Source: Alphaproteobacteria bacterium
GTDB taxonomy: Bacteria > Pseudomonadota > Alphaproteobacteria > Rhizobiales > Xanthobacteraceae
DNA: 64,000 nt
Direction of reading: 5' to 3'
Assembly: GCA_016869215.1 (NCBI GenBank)
Contig: VGEP01000004.1
Span: 1 to 64,000 of the forward strand
Below the pieces are notes generated by a model that saw only the letters and a program-made list of their open reading frames with translations, was not told the DNA's origin and did not search any database. The position numbers and the translations under genes are program-made. This document shows positions 8,385 to 18,442 of this stretch, piece after piece (the first letter of the stretch is position 1; each line of letters begins with the position of its first letter).

Positions 8385-8457
8385 AGAGGTTCCACTATAA
8401 GGAGACCGCCGGGACGCGCGAGAGGCCGCCGGTCCGGCCATACGGGTACTCCACGTC

Positions 8458-9099
8458 ATGTCCGATACGGCGCCAATAGAACACCCAATTGGGTTAACGG
8501 TTGGTGATTTCACCGCCGCCGACGAGCCGTTGCGCCTTTTCGCCCAGTGGCTGGAGGAGGCTGCCGGCACCGAACCGGCCGATCCGAACGCCATGGCCGT
8601 TGCGACCGTCGATTCCGACGGCCTGCCCGACGTCCGCATGGTTCTGATGAAGGGCTTCGACGACAGCGGTTTCGTCTTCTACACCAACATGGACAGCCAA
8701 AAAGGGCGGCAGTTGGACCTCACTCCCAAGGCGGCGCTGCTTTTTCACTGGAAGACCCGCAAACGTCAGGTCCGCATCCGGGGGCCGGTCGAACGTGTCG
8801 CCGACGCCGAAGCCGACGACTATTTCGCCACCCGCTCCAAGCTGTCGCAGATCGGTGCCTGGGCTTCCAAGCAATCCGTGCCGCTCGAAAGCCGACTGGC
8901 GTTCGAAAAGGCGATTGCCCGTTTCACCGCCAAGTTCGCCGTCGGCACGGTGCCACGCCCGCCGAACTGGTCGGGTTTTAGAATCGTTCCGACGTCGTTC
9001 GAGTTCTGGGAAGATCGCCCGTTTCGACTGCACGAGCGCGTCGAATTCCGCCGCGAAGGACACGGCAAGCCATGGAGCAAGACGCGGCTCTATCCGTAG
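8458..9099 (+). CDS. pdxH: pyridoxamine 5'-phosphate oxidase
   Basis: 213 residues. Oxidises pyridoxamine or pyridoxine 5'-phosphate to PLP with FMN and O2. The FMN-binding fold shows [39 protein letters not shown] and the C-terminal PdxH signature [15 protein letters not shown]...W.KTRLYP. Length is normal. The ATG at 8458 begins a protein with the family's usual N-terminus. An SDR gene starts 17 bases after its stop, suggesting one transcript. Confidence 0.96.
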   Translation: MSDTAPIEHPIGLTVGDFTAADEPLRLFAQWLEEAAGTEPADPNAMAVATVDSDGLPDVRMVLMKGFDDSGFVFYTNMDSQKGRQLDLTPKAALLFHWKTRKRQVRIRGPVERVADAEADDYFATRSKLSQIGAWASKQSVPLESRLAFEKAIARFTAKFAVGTVPRPPNWSGFRIVPTSFEFWEDRPFRLHERVEFRREGHGKPWSKTRLYP

Positions 9100-9116
9100 G
9101 CTAGTGTCTTCAAGCC

Positions 9117-9872
9117 ATGCCAACCTCGCAACAGGCCAACCAGCCGCACCGAACGCTGCTGCTCACGGGCGCAAGCCGTGGCATCGGGCACGCCACCGTG
9201 AAGCGCTTTTCCGCCGCGGGCTGGCGCGTCATTACCTGTTCGCGTCATCCGTTTCCCGAGAACTGCCCCTGGGAAGCGGGACCCGAGGATCACATCCAGG
9301 TCGATCTCGCCAATCCCTCGAATACGAGCCACGCCATCGAGGAAATCAAGCGGCGGCTGACCGCAGGCGAACTGCACGCGCTGGTCAACAACGCCGCGAT
9401 CTCGCCGAAAGCGGAAGGCAGCAAGCGCCTGTCCTCGATCGACACCACGCTCGACGTCTGGCAGCAGGTCTTCCAGGTCAATTTCTTCGCGCCGATCATG
9501 CTGGCGCGCGGACTGGTCGACGAGTTGAAGGCGACCAAGGGCGCGGTGGTGAACGTCACCTCGATCGCAGGCTCGCGCGTGCATCCATTCGCGGGCACCG
9601 CCTATTCGACGTCGAAGGCCGCACTCGCGGCACTGACGCGCGAAATGGCCGCCGACTTCGGCCCGCTCGGCATCCGCGTCAACGCCATCGCGCCTGGCGA
9701 GATCGACACCGCGATGCTGTCGCCCGGCACCGAGACCATTATTCCGCAAATCCCTCTGCACCGGCTCGGCACCACCGACGAGGTGGCGAAGATCATCTAC
9801 GTGCTGTGCACCGACACCGCGTCCTACGTGAACGGTGCGGAGATTCACATCAACGGCGGCCAGCACGTCTGA
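9117..9872 (+). CDS. short-chain dehydrogenase/reductase
   Basis: 251 residues, classical SDR: NAD(P)-binding TGASRGIG at about 17-24, NNAA at 91-94, catalytic Ser149, Tyr163 and Lys167 in YSTSK, and the C-terminal SYVNGAEIHINGGQHV. An insert PFPENCPWEAGPEDH after beta-2 is distinctive of this subgroup. Substrate is unknown. It sits between pdxH and an exported FG-GAP protein, with a TGATG stop/start overlap to the latter, so all three may form one operon. Confidence 0.9.
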   Translation: MPTSQQANQPHRTLLLTGASRGIGHATVKRFSAAGWRVITCSRHPFPENCPWEAGPEDHIQVDLANPSNTSHAIEEIKRRLTAGELHALVNNAAISPKAEGSKRLSSIDTTLDVWQQVFQVNFFAPIMLARGLVDELKATKGAVVNVTSIAGSRVHPFAGTAYSTSKAALAALTREMAADFGPLGIRVNAIAPGEIDTAMLSPGTETIIPQIPLHRLGTTDEVAKIIYVLCTDTASYVNGAEIHINGGQHV

Positions 9873-10873
9873 TGCGTACCGCGATCGTGGCCGTTGCCGC
9901 CTCCGTCCTCGCAATGCCGTGCGAGGCGGCGGACTGGGTGCTGCAGCCCATTCCGACTGTTGGGCCGGTGAAGGCGATCGAGACGGTCGAAGACGGCCCG
10001 ATCGTGCTGATCGGCGGCGGCTGGTTTCGCCCTCTGGCCGACGGCAACCGCATCCGGATGGTCGCGACCGCGGGCCCGCCGCAGTTCCAGCGCCCGCCCG
10101 ACGCGCTGCCCGACAGCCGCGTCGCCGAAGGCAAGCGCACTATCGCCCGCGCCTGGCTCGCCGAGCCGACCGGCCGCTACGGCCACGGCGTGCTGGGCGA
10201 CGCCGTCGAAGCCGGCAGCGTGGTCGTGGAGCGCAGCGACCGCCGGCGCGAGACGGTCAGCGCGGGGCCCGACGCCGTGTTCGAGGACCTGGAGCCGCGC
10301 CTCGCCGATCTCGGCGGCGACGGCCGCGACCGGATAGTTGTGGTGAAGTCCTATCTGCAGCGAGGTTCGGCGCTGGCGGTAATCGGCGAGCGGGACGGCC
10401 GCTATACCGTCGTCGCCGAGACGCCGCCCATCGGCACGCCGAACCGCTGGCTCAATCCAGCCGGCATCGCGGACTTCGACGGCGACGGAGCGATGGACAT
10501 CGCGCTGGTGCGGATGCCGCACGCGCTCGGCCGGCTGGAACTGTGGAGCTGGCGCGACGGCGGCCTGCACAAGACGCTGGAACTCCCCAACGTCTCCAAC
10601 CACGCCATCGGATCGCGCGCGCTGCGGCTCAGCGCGGTCGCCGATTTCGACGGCGACGGCAAGCCCGATCTCGCGATCCCATCGTTCGACCGGCGAAGCC
10701 TGCGGCTGATCGCGTTCGGCCCGCAGGCGCGCGAGATTGCACGGATTGCGCTGCCGGCACGGGCCACGACCGACTTCGCTTTGCTGAAGGACGCGCTGGG
10801 CTGGCCGGCGGTTCTATTGGGGCTGGAGAACGGCGCGCTGGTACTCGCACGCCGCGCGACACCGCGCGGCTAG
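9872..10873 (+). CDS. exported FG-GAP/VCBS repeat protein
   Basis: 333 residues with a cleavable-type signal peptide (about 1-20, ending CEAA). The protein appears to be all beta. It contains at least two Ca-binding-like repeats, DFDGDGAMDIALV and DFDGDGKPDLAIP, and a weaker DLGGDGRDRIVVV, the FG-GAP/VCBS pattern of integrin-like propellers. Its ATG overlaps the SDR stop codon, implying translational coupling. The last four bases overlap the convergent corA stop. A periplasmic location is inferred; its partner is unknown. Confidence 0.85.
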   Translation: MRTAIVAVAASVLAMPCEAADWVLQPIPTVGPVKAIETVEDGPIVLIGGGWFRPLADGNRIRMVATAGPPQFQRPPDALPDSRVAEGKRTIARAWLAEPTGRYGHGVLGDAVEAGSVVVERSDRRRETVSAGPDAVFEDLEPRLADLGGDGRDRIVVVKSYLQRGSALAVIGERDGRYTVVAETPPIGTPNRWLNPAGIADFDGDGAMDIALVRMPHALGRLELWSWRDGGLHKTLELPNVSNHAIGSRALRLSAVADFDGDGKPDLAIPSFDRRSLRLIAFGPQAREIARIALPARATTDFALLKDALGWPAVLLGLENGALVLARRATPRG

Positions 10874-11844
10874 AGCCACCGCTTCCACTTGAAAATGTAG
10901 TACGGCACGATCGCCGCGATCACCATCATGGCGAGCGCCAGCGGATAGCCGTACTGCCATTCCAGTTCCGGCATGTTCTTGAAGTTCATGCCGTAGATCG
11001 TGGCGACCAGCGTCGGCGGCAGCAGTACGACGGCGGCGATGGAGAAAATCTTGATCACGTTGTTCTGCTCGATCTGCACCACGCCCAGCATGGCGTCGAG
11101 CAGGAAGGTGATCTTGTTGCTCAGATAGGTCGCGTGGTCGGACAGCGACAGCACGTCGCGCTGCATCGACTGCAACTGCAATCGCACGTCCTTGGGCCAG
11201 CGCATGCCCTCCGCCTCGTTGGCGAGGAACAGCAGCAGCCGGCCGATCGACACCAGGCTCTCGCGGACCTTGGACGTCAGATCGCCCTTGCTGCCGATGG
11301 CTTTGAGGATCTCCTTGTAAGGAACCGCCGCGCCGGAGCCGTTCTCCGGTTCGAAAATTGTGTGCGACACGCGGTCGACGTCGTTGCCGATCCGCTCGAG
11401 CAGGTCGGCCTCGCGGTCGATCACCGCGTCGAGCAGCTCCAGCAGCACCGTCTCGCCATTGGAGTTCGCCGCGCACGTGCGGGTCAGCTTGTTGGCGATG
11501 ATCATGAACGGGCGTGGGTCGTCGTAGCGCACCGTCACCAGGCAATGCCGGGCCAGGATGAAGGTGACCGCGGTGGTGCGCGGCACCGCCGTGTCCGAGT
11601 TGCACATCAACGTCGCGGTCATGAAGCGAGCGTGATGCTCGGTGTAGAGCCGGCTGGAGACCTCGATCTCCTGCATCTCCTCGCGGGTCGGCACCGCGAT
11701 GTGGAGCCGGCGTTCGATGACCTTGTCCTCGCCGGGGGCCGGATTGACGAGGTCGAGCCAGATCGCGCCCTCGGGCACCTCGCCGTCCGGCGAGACCTCC
11801 ACGCGATGAAGCGACGAACCTTGCGGGACATAAGCAGCCAGCAT
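10870..11844 (-). CDS. corA: CorA-family magnesium/cobalt channel
   Basis: 324 residues. A large N-terminal cytoplasmic alpha/beta domain is followed by a long helix and two C-terminal membrane helices. The signature YGMNF (GMN motif) lies at the first helix end, followed by the periplasmic loop ELEWQYGYP. The C-terminus KWKRWL is basic, as usual. It transports Mg2+ down its electrochemical gradient as a pentamer. The start ATG gives MLAAYVPQG. It is convergent with the FG-GAP gene. Confidence 0.94.
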   Translation of the reverse strand: MLAAYVPQGSSLHRVEVSPDGEVPEGAIWLDLVNPAPGEDKVIERRLHIAVPTREEMQEIEVSSRLYTEHHARFMTATLMCNSDTAVPRTTAVTFILARHCLVTVRYDDPRPFMIIANKLTRTCAANSNGETVLLELLDAVIDREADLLERIGNDVDRVSHTIFEPENGSGAAVPYKEILKAIGSKGDLTSKVRESLVSIGRLLLFLANEAEGMRWPKDVRLQLQSMQRDVLSLSDHATYLSNKITFLLDAMLGVVQIEQNNVIKIFSIAAVVLLPPTLVATIYGMNFKNMPELEWQYGYPLALAMMVIAAIVPYYIFKWKRWL

Positions 11845-12095
11845 GGGCGACTCGAACGGATCGATTGGCCGGATCGGGCGGCCCGCACGGACGACGGACC
11901 GGCAATAGCGCAGTCTTGTGCGGCAGTCTTGGCCCGATCGCCGCGATCGGGCAAGGCAAATTCACCCGTCCACAGCGTCCATGGCCGCGGCACTTCGTGA
12001 GCCCATCGTGCGACAGGACCATGAACGACTTCGGCCGCGCTCACGCGCGGCCGGAATTCGGTTGGAGCGACGCCGGCCCTCGCGGACCGATGGGC

Positions 12096-12305
12096 TCAAG
12101 CGGTCTGTTCAACGAAGCGCGGATCGATCCGCGCCGGCACGATGTCGGCCGGCTTGCGGGGGGTGGTCGTATAGCGCGCGGCGGCGGCGACCGACACGAT
12201 ACCGATCTTGCCGTAGCGGCGGTCGAGGTTGGTCGACTCGCGTCCACCCTCGGCGCCCTTCGGCTGCTGGGGCTGGCTCTGCTTGGAGCCCACGGTCGCA
12301 GTCAT
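12096..12305 (-). CDS. hypothetical small protein, 69 residues
   Basis: Starts at an ATG with GGAG about ten bases upstream. The product is polar and proline/glutamine-rich at the N-terminus (SKQSQPQQPKG) and then holds a compact segment, NLDRRYGKIGIVSVAAAARY. It ends DIVPARIDPRFVEQTA. No membrane segment, cysteine or known motif is visible. Proteins with this RYGKIGI..VAAA pattern occur, as I recall, in Bradyrhizobium relatives, so it is probably real. Codon use matches its neighbours. Function is unknown. Confidence 0.65.
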   Translation of the reverse strand: MTATVGSKQSQPQQPKGAEGGRESTNLDRRYGKIGIVSVAAAARYTTTPRKPADIVPARIDPRFVEQTA

Positions 12306-12688
12306 AATTTCAGTCTCCACTCGTTGGAACGTTCGATTGCCCCCTATGTGGGGGTAGATCGCGGCGGAAGTGGGCTTCAAATCGACCCCCGTCGGGGCAT
12401 TTCGGCCGCCAGCGCCACGATTTGGGCGAGGAATTCGGTCAATTGTCGGAAAAGCCTGACAAATTTCCCGAATCCATTAATCGTTCGGTATGGTAAACTT
12501 TCTTTTAAGGCCTGCCCGTCAAAGTGAGCCTGACGGCACGAGCGACGGCCGATCGGCCGGTGCGGTACGATCTGCGGCTTTCCTGCAACAGTTTCACAGC
12601 AGGATGGGGTGCGGTGTCCGGTTCGCCTAGATAGGCGGGTCGTTAATCGTTTATCTATGAGACTCGAACGACCGGTGGGACGCACAGC
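12306..12688. other. non-coding gap upstream of the L,D-transpeptidase gene
   Basis: 383 bp with no convincing gene. It is less GC-rich than its surroundings around 12450-12520 and 12640-12660. It contains a CCCCC-TATGT-GGGGG hairpin (12340-12354) just upstream of the small minus-strand gene, and the palindrome CGCCTA-GA-TAGGCG (12624-12637), with TTATCT at 12651-12656, upstream of the transpeptidase. These look like promoter and operator material for the two divergent genes. No -35/-10 pair was assigned with confidence. Confidence 0.4.
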
Positions 12689-13387
12689 ATGGGAATTCGG
12701 ACTGAACGGCGTGGATTGAAGAGTCTGGCCTTGCTTGCCGCAGGCTTGGGCTTGCTGCTTTCCGGTTGCATGCAGTCGCAAGTGATCGAGCCGGCGTCCG
12801 ATGCGAATCTCACGCCGCGCGACAAGAAACTCCTGGCCAACGTCCCCTACGCGCAGGCGACGATCCCCGAGCCGTACCTGCGCCACATCGTGAGCTATCA
12901 CCGCAAGGAAGCGCCCGGCACAATCGTAGTCGATCCGGATGCGCGCTACCTCTACTACGTGCTCGAAAAGGGCAAGGCGATCCGCTACGGCGTGACCGTC
13001 GGCGAAGAAGCGCTGGTGTTCTCCGGCGTCGCACGGGTGGGCCGCAAGGAAGAGTGGCCGTCCTGGGTGCCCACCGCTGCGATCAAGAAGCGGCTCGGCA
13101 ACATCCCGGACTTCGTCGGCCCCGGCCCGCACAATCCGCTCGGCGCCCGCGGCCTCTATCTCTTTAGCGGCAACAAGGACACGCTGTACCGCATCCATGG
13201 CACCAACCAGCCGGAATACATCGGCTCGGCGATCTCCTCGGGCTGCATCCGCATGACCAACGAGGACGTCATCGACCTTTACAACCGGGTCAAGGTCGGC
13301 TCGCCGGTCGTGGTGCTGGCGCCCAAGGAAGGCGACTCGCCGCACAACCCGCGCGTAGCGCTCGGCGGAGCGGCAGCCGTCAACTGA
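12689..13387 (+). CDS. L,D-transpeptidase lipoprotein (YkuD domain)
   Basis: 232 residues. The N-terminus has a lipoprotein signal with lipobox LLSGC (Cys27). The YkuD catalytic domain contains H170 in RIHGTNQPEYIG and the nucleophile C186 in SSGCIRMTNEDV. It would form 3-3 cross-links in peptidoglycan or attach proteins to it, acting in the periplasm. The ErfK-like branch is abundant in Rhizobiales. A strong terminator follows 22 bp after the stop codon, so it is probably a single-gene transcript. Confidence 0.93.
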   Translation: MGIRTERRGLKSLALLAAGLGLLLSGCMQSQVIEPASDANLTPRDKKLLANVPYAQATIPEPYLRHIVSYHRKEAPGTIVVDPDARYLYYVLEKGKAIRYGVTVGEEALVFSGVARVGRKEEWPSWVPTAAIKKRLGNIPDFVGPGPHNPLGARGLYLFSGNKDTLYRIHGTNQPEYIGSAISSGCIRMTNEDVIDLYNRVKVGSPVVVLAPKEGDSPHNPRVALGGAAAVN

Positions 13388-13409
13388 CGCAAGCTTTGGG
13401 AATCGAACG

Positions 13410-13441
13410 AGCGGCGGACGAAAGTCCGCCGCTTCGCTTTT
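13410..13441 (+). terminator. intrinsic terminator of the L,D-transpeptidase gene
   Basis: A perfect 10-bp stem AGCGGCGGAC / GTCCGCCGCT with a GAAA tetraloop (13410-13433) is followed by TCGCTTTT. It lies just after the plus-strand gene and before the 3' end of the convergent amidase gene. Confidence 0.88.
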
Positions 13442-13462
13442 GGAACATCACCTCCGCACCGG

Positions 13463-14155
13463 TCACTGCCCGGCCGCGATTCCCCGGCCAGCAACGCCCG
13501 AAGCCGTCTTCGGTTCGGCCAGTCCCGGCCGGTAGCCCTGCGCCCGCGCCCGTTCCGCGAGCGAGCATCCTTCGCAATAACGGTGGTCCTTGTAGTCGAT
13601 CCAGTTGTGCGCATAGACGCGGTCGGGCGGAATGCCGTAGCGCTCCTGGAGAAATCGGACCAACACCAGCATGGCCGCGAATTGCTCCTCGGTCGGCGGC
13701 CTGCGGACATCGGGAAAATTGCCGACGAATTCGACGCCGATCGAATTGGCCCGCGTGACCTGCCGGTAGGTCTTGGAATTGTCGATGTACTTGTTGTCGT
13801 TCCGGTTGGCGCCGTCACCGTGCAGCGTGACCGCGGTTTCGGGGGTCGCCCAATAGACTGTCCCGTCGGTTTCGACCCACAGCGTGGCGCCGCGCTTGGC
13901 GGGATGGCGCGCCTGGGCGTTCGCCATGCCGCGCGCCGAGCCGGCCGGGCCTTCGGTCTGGTGCAGGATGATGTGCTTCCAGGGCGCCGCAGCCGGATCG
14001 CCGAGGGGGCTGAGATAGACCATGCGCAGGCCGGGCACCTGCGGCTCGCCGGCGCCGCGGGCGAGCCGGCCGAAATCCGCGCCGTCGGACGCGAGAGCCC
14101 CGTGCGACGCCGCAGCCAGCACCGCGGTCCCAATCAAGTGGCCCAGTTTCCTCAT
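13463..14155 (-). CDS. N-acetylmuramoyl-L-alanine amidase (Amidase_2/PGRP type)
   Basis: 230 residues with a signal peptide (about 1-22, ending GALAS). The PGRP-like zinc amidase fold shows HIILHQTEG (zinc ligand around H65), AVTLHGDGANRNDNKYIDN, SIGVEFVGNFPD and the later AHNWIDYKDHRYCEG region. It would cleave the amide between MurNAc and the stem peptide in the periplasm. It is convergent with the L,D-transpeptidase, so two peptidoglycan enzymes lie side by side. The next gene upstream is divergent. Confidence 0.85.
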   Translation of the reverse strand: MRKLGHLIGTAVLAAASHGALASDGADFGRLARGAGEPQVPGLRMVYLSPLGDPAAAPWKHIILHQTEGPAGSARGMANAQARHPAKRGATLWVETDGTVYWATPETAVTLHGDGANRNDNKYIDNSKTYRQVTRANSIGVEFVGNFPDVRRPPTEEQFAAMLVLVRFLQERYGIPPDRVYAHNWIDYKDHRYCEGCSLAERARAQGYRPGLAEPKTASGVAGRGIAAGQ

Positions 14156-14211
14156 CGCGATCCTTAGCCGCTATCCGCCGACATTGAACGCCACGCCTTG
14201 TCAATTCTAAC

Positions 14212-15372
14212 ATGGCGCAGATTCGCCTCAATCGGATGCCGCCGATGCCGCTATTCGACGTGGTCGTGGTCGGGCTCGGCGCCATGGGCAGCGCTGCGCT
14301 GTACGAACTGTCACGCCGCGGCTTTCGCGCCGCCGGCATCGAACGCTTCTCCATCGCCCACGATCGCGGGTCGTCGCACGGCGAGACCCGCATCATCCGG
14401 CTCGGCTATTTCGAGCACCCGTCCTACGTGCCGCTGCTGCGGCGCACTTACGAACTCTGGCGCGAGTTCGAAGCCGCATCCGAGCGGCGGCTGGTGCGGA
14501 TCACCGGCATCGTCGAGATCGGTCCTGCGGACGGCGCACTGGTGACGGGCACGCTTGCGGCCTCGCGCATGCACGACCTGCCGCACGAGGTGCTGGATAC
14601 CCACGATTGCATGCGGCGATTTCCCGCCTTCGACCTGCCGCCGGGCTATGTCGGCGTGTTCCAGCCGGACGGCGGCTATGTCGCGGTCGAGCAGACCATC
14701 GAGACGCTGATCGCGATGGCGCAGGCCGCAGGCGCTGAGGTCACGACCGGCGTCGCCGTGCGCTCGGTCACACAGCACGGGCAAGGCGTGCGCGTGTCGG
14801 CCGGTTCGATCGATATCGAGGCCCGCGCGGCGATCGTCACCGCCGGCGCGTGGGCCAGGGACATCCTGCCCGATCTGTCCGCGCCGATCCGCGCCACCCG
14901 CGAGGTCATGGCCTGGTTCTCGCCGCTCGACCCGACGCCGTTTTCCCGCGACCGCTATCCGGTGTTCATCCTGGAGAGCGGCCACGGCATGCATTACGGC
15001 TTCCCGCTGTCGCGCAAAGGCACGCTGAAGATCGCCAAGCACCACCATCGCGACGAGACGGTCTTTCCCGACGAGCCGCGCCGCCCACCCAGCGCCAACG
15101 ACGAAGCGCTGATCCGCGCCGCCATCGCCGAGCACATCCCCAAGGCCAACGGCGCGATGCTCGCGGCCAAGACCTGCCTCTACACCATGACGCCGGACCA
15201 CCATTTCATCGTCGACCGCCTGCCCGATGCGCCCAACGTGATCGTGGCCTCGCCCTGCTCCGGGCATGGCTTCAAATTCGCGCCTGTCTTGGGCGAAATC
15301 CTGGCCGATCTCGCGACCGACGGCGCCACCGCGCACGACATCGGCCGCTTCCGGCTCGGCCGGTTCGGCTGA
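14212..15372 (+). CDS. N-methyl-L-tryptophan oxidase / monomeric sarcosine oxidase-like flavoprotein
   Basis: 386 residues. The N-terminal dinucleotide fold has GLGAMG (G21-x-G23-x-x-G26), and the FAD-dependent DAO fold follows. The C-terminal SPCSGHGFKFAP carries the cysteine (about C349) that in MTOX/MSOX binds FAD covalently. It would oxidise an N-methylated or secondary amine, producing H2O2; the actual amine cannot be read. Starts at 14236 or 14245 are also possible because the fold begins at about residue 14. An acyl-CoA ligase gene follows after 65 bp. Confidence 0.88.
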   Translation: MAQIRLNRMPPMPLFDVVVVGLGAMGSAALYELSRRGFRAAGIERFSIAHDRGSSHGETRIIRLGYFEHPSYVPLLRRTYELWREFEAASERRLVRITGIVEIGPADGALVTGTLAASRMHDLPHEVLDTHDCMRRFPAFDLPPGYVGVFQPDGGYVAVEQTIETLIAMAQAAGAEVTTGVAVRSVTQHGQGVRVSAGSIDIEARAAIVTAGAWARDILPDLSAPIRATREVMAWFSPLDPTPFSRDRYPVFILESGHGMHYGFPLSRKGTLKIAKHHHRDETVFPDEPRRPPSANDEALIRAAIAEHIPKANGAMLAAKTCLYTMTPDHHFIVDRLPDAPNVIVASPCSGHGFKFAPVLGEILADLATDGATAHDIGRFRLGRFG

Positions 15373-15437
15373 TAATCTGGTGCATCCAAACGGCTGCTGC
15401 CGACGTAATAAGAACGGTTCACGACGGAGGAATCCCC

Positions 15438-17072
15438 ATGCTTGGCCTGATGCAGGATTGGCCGCTCCTGTGCCATCGCATCATCGACCATGCCGCGATC
15501 TATCATGCCGACCGGCCGGTCATTTCGCGGTCGATCGAAGGCCCGATACATCGCACAACCTACGCCGACATCCGGCGCCGCGCGCTGAAGGTCGCCCAGC
15601 GCCTCGACCGCGACGGCATCAGCCTCGGCGACCGGGTCGCGACGCTGGCCTGGAACACCTGGCGGCACATGGAGTGCTGGTACGGCATTCTCGGCATCGG
15701 CGCGATCTATCACACCGTCAATCCACGGCTGTTTCCCGAGCAGATCGCCTGGATCGTCAATCACGCCCAGGACCGCGTGATGATGACCGACCTGACGTTC
15801 GTGCCGCTCCTGGAGAAGATCGCCGACAAGCTGCCGAGCGTCGAACGCTACGTCATCCTGACCGACAAAGCGCATATGCCGGCCACCACTCTGAAGTACG
15901 CGGTCGCCTACGAGGACTGGATCGGCGAGGTTGACGGCGACTTCGCCTGGCGCAGCTTCGACGAGAACACGGCAGCCGGCATGTGCTACACGTCCGGCAC
16001 CACCGGCAACCCCAAGGGCGTTCTCTACTCGCACCGTTCCAATGTGCTGCACGCCTTCATGGCATCGCTGCCGGACTCCAAGGGCATCTCGTCGCGCGAC
16101 GTGGTGTTGCCGGTGGTGCCGTTTTTCCACGCCAACGGCTGGTCGCTCGCGTTCTCGACGCCGCTCACCGGCGCCGCCCTGGTGCTGCCCGGGGCCAAGC
16201 TCGACGGCGCATCGATCTACGAATTGCTCGACCAGCACAAGGTGACGTTCACCGCAGCCGTTCCGACGGTGTGGCTGATGCTGCTGCAGGACCTGGAAAA
16301 GACCGGTGGAAAGCTGCCGCACCTGAAGCGCGTCGTGATCGGCGGCTCGGCCTGCCCGCGCGCCATGACGCAGGCGTTCCAGGATAAGTACGGCGTCGAG
16401 GTCATTCACGCCTGGGGCATGACGGAGATGAGCCCGCTCGGCTCGCTCTGCACCATGAAGCCGGAATATGCCTCACTGTCGGGCGACGCTCGGCTCGACA
16501 TCCAGGTCAAGCAGGGCCATCCGCCGTTCGGCGTCGAGATGAAAATCACCGACGACAACGGCAAGGACCTTCCCTGGGACGGCAAGACCTTCGGCCGGCT
16601 GAAGGTGCGCGGACCCGCGGTGGCGCGCGCCTACTACAAGGATGACAGCCGTATCCTGGACGCCGACGGCTTCTTCGACACCGGCGACGTCGCCACCATG
16701 GATAAGCACGGCTACATGCAGGTCACCGACCGCTCCAAGGACGTGATCAAGTCGGGCGGCGAGTGGATTTCCTCCATCGACCTCGAAAATCTCGCGGTCG
16801 GCCATCCCAAAGTTGCAGAAGCTGCCGTGATCGGCGTTCGTCATCCGAAATGGGACGAGCGGCCGCTCCTGATCGTGGTGCTCAAGAAGGACCAGCGGGC
16901 GACCAAAGACGAAATCCTCGGCTTCATGCAGGACAAGATCGCCAAATGGTGGATGCCCGACGACGTCGCCTTCGTGGACGACATCCCCCACACGGCGACC
17001 GGCAAGATCCTGAAGACCGAGCTCCGCGAGCGCTTCAAGGAGTATAAATTGCCCGTAGCCGCAACGGCTTGA
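15438..17072 (+). CDS. acyl-CoA ligase, 3-(methylthio)propionyl/medium-chain type
   Basis: 544 residues of the ANL superfamily. It contains the P-loop [12 protein letters not shown] at about 184-195, the adenylate motif [32 protein letters not shown], and the C-terminal catalytic lysine region [13 protein letters not shown]. It activates a carboxylic acid to its CoA thioester with ATP. The opening [11 protein letters not shown] is characteristic of the group annotated as methylthiopropionyl-CoA ligase (DmdB-like) or medium-chain ligase; specificity is not proven. GGAGG precedes the ATG. The oxidase gene upstream may be co-transcribed. Confidence 0.9.
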   Translation: MLGLMQDWPLLCHRIIDHAAIYHADRPVISRSIEGPIHRTTYADIRRRALKVAQRLDRDGISLGDRVATLAWNTWRHMECWYGILGIGAIYHTVNPRLFPEQIAWIVNHAQDRVMMTDLTFVPLLEKIADKLPSVERYVILTDKAHMPATTLKYAVAYEDWIGEVDGDFAWRSFDENTAAGMCYTSGTTGNPKGVLYSHRSNVLHAFMASLPDSKGISSRDVVLPVVPFFHANGWSLAFSTPLTGAALVLPGAKLDGASIYELLDQHKVTFTAAVPTVWLMLLQDLEKTGGKLPHLKRVVIGGSACPRAMTQAFQDKYGVEVIHAWGMTEMSPLGSLCTMKPEYASLSGDARLDIQVKQGHPPFGVEMKITDDNGKDLPWDGKTFGRLKVRGPAVARAYYKDDSRILDADGFFDTGDVATMDKHGYMQVTDRSKDVIKSGGEWISSIDLENLAVGHPKVAEAAVIGVRHPKWDERPLLIVVLKKDQRATKDEILGFMQDKIAKWWMPDDVAFVDDIPHTATGKILKTELRERFKEYKLPVAATA

Positions 17073-17152
17073 ACCTGACGGCCTCCCGCCACGACCAACA
17101 GATGCGCTAGGGTATAAGAGCGCCACTCGTCTTTTCGTCTGCGGGACACCCC

Positions 17153-18442
17153 ATGACCGTGCCTGACGCGACCGCCTTGGCGGCGCCCGGAAACGCTGTT
17201 TCCGCGGCGCCGGCGGTCCGCTTTATCGGCGAGCGGAGCGCCTATTGGCGGCTGTTGATCCGCGGCGCGGTGCTGCTCGCCTTCACGCTCGGCATCTACC
17301 GCTTCTGGTTCGCGACCGATGTGCGCCGGTACCTGTGGTCGAACACGGATGTGTCCGGCGACACGCTGGAATATTCCGGCACGGCGTTCGAATTGCTGAT
17401 GGGCTTCCTGATTGCAATCGCGCTGCTGATTCCGCTCTATGTCGGACTTTTTCTCGCCGCGCTCAGCCTTGGCGAAGGCGGCGAGCTGATCAGCGTGCTG
17501 GCGTTTCCGCTGCTGTTCTTCCTGGGCCAGTTCGCGATCTACCGCGCCCGGCGCTACCGGCTGACCCGGACCGTGTTCCGCGGTATCCGCTGCCATCAAA
17601 CCGGCTCGGCGCTGCGCTATGCGGTCTGCGCCATGTTCTGGTGGGTGATGATCGTGCTGACGCTCGGGCTGGCCTACCCGTTCGCGCAGTCGCGGCTTGA
17701 GCGCTCCAAGATGCGCCATACATATTACGGCAATCTGCAAGGCCGGTTCGAGGGCTCGGGTTTCAGTCTGTTCCTGCGCGGCTTCCCGATGTGGCTGCTG
17801 GTCATTGGCCCGCTTGTCTTCGCGATCGCCTATTCGGTCACAAGCGTCGACTGGAACGCGGTCGCTTCCGCTGCGTCCGGCGCCACCAGCGTCGAAGGCT
17901 TCATCGGCCAGCTCGAAAGCAAGTTCCCGTCCATCTATGTCGCCGCCGTGCTGTCGATCGGCGCGGTGGCCGCGAGCATTATTCTTGCCGTCACGCTGTT
18001 TCCGGTGTTTCAGGCGATGACGTTGCGGTGGTGGCTGTCCGGCCTGCGCTTCGGCGGCCTGACCGTCCGCTCGCGCCTGCGCGCATCGCAGATTTACGGC
18101 GCTTACCTGCGCTTCCTCTGGTACGGGCTGTTGTTCACTTTCGCCGCCGGGTTGATCGGCTCGATCGGCTTCGTCGCCTACGGCTTCGCACTCTCCCATC
18201 TCGGCAAGACGCCGGGCAGCGAGATTGCGGGCGCAGCGGGCGCAGTGGTGTTCTATGTCGCCGTCATGCTGGGATTTTCCACCATCTACCAGGGCACCGT
18301 GAAGCTCGCGCTGTGGCGCTGCGGGGCCGAATCCGCAGAGTTCGACGGCGCCGGGGCGCTCGACCGTGTGCGGGCGCAAGGCGCGCCGGGCTCGCCGGTC
18401 GGCGAAGGCCTGGCCGACGCATTGAACGTGGGCAGTATCTAG
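17153..18442 (+). CDS. DUF898 (YjgN-family) membrane protein
   Basis: 429 residues with about eight to ten membrane segments in two repeated halves. Each half carries the DUF898 pattern: GIYRFWFATDVRRYLWSNT with YSGTAFELL in the first, and TLGLAYPFAQSRLERSKMRHTYYGN with FEGSG in the second. The family is of unknown biochemical function. The stop codon abuts the M48 protease ATG (18442/18443), and a DUF1499 gene follows. This order suggests a membrane-protein quality-control or envelope unit, but that is inference. Confidence 0.9.
   Translation: MTVPDATALAAPGNAVSAAPAVRFIGERSAYWRLLIRGAVLLAFTLGIYRFWFATDVRRYLWSNTDVSGDTLEYSGTAFELLMGFLIAIALLIPLYVGLFLAALSLGEGGELISVLAFPLLFFLGQFAIYRARRYRLTRTVFRGIRCHQTGSALRYAVCAMFWWVMIVLTLGLAYPFAQSRLERSKMRHTYYGNLQGRFEGSGFSLFLRGFPMWLLVIGPLVFAIAYSVTSVDWNAVASAASGATSVEGFIGQLESKFPSIYVAAVLSIGAVAASIILAVTLFPVFQAMTLRWWLSGLRFGGLTVRSRLRASQIYGAYLRFLWYGLLFTFAAGLIGSIGFVAYGFALSHLGKTPGSEIAGAAGAVVFYVAVMLGFSTIYQGTVKLALWRCGAESAEFDGAGALDRVRAQGAPGSPVGEGLADALNVGSI

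Noticed and set aside
11865-12527. Plus-strand ORF of about 220 codons
   Set aside because: It spans the upstream region of corA and lies antisense to the 69-residue gene. No family match and odd Gly/Arg-rich composition.
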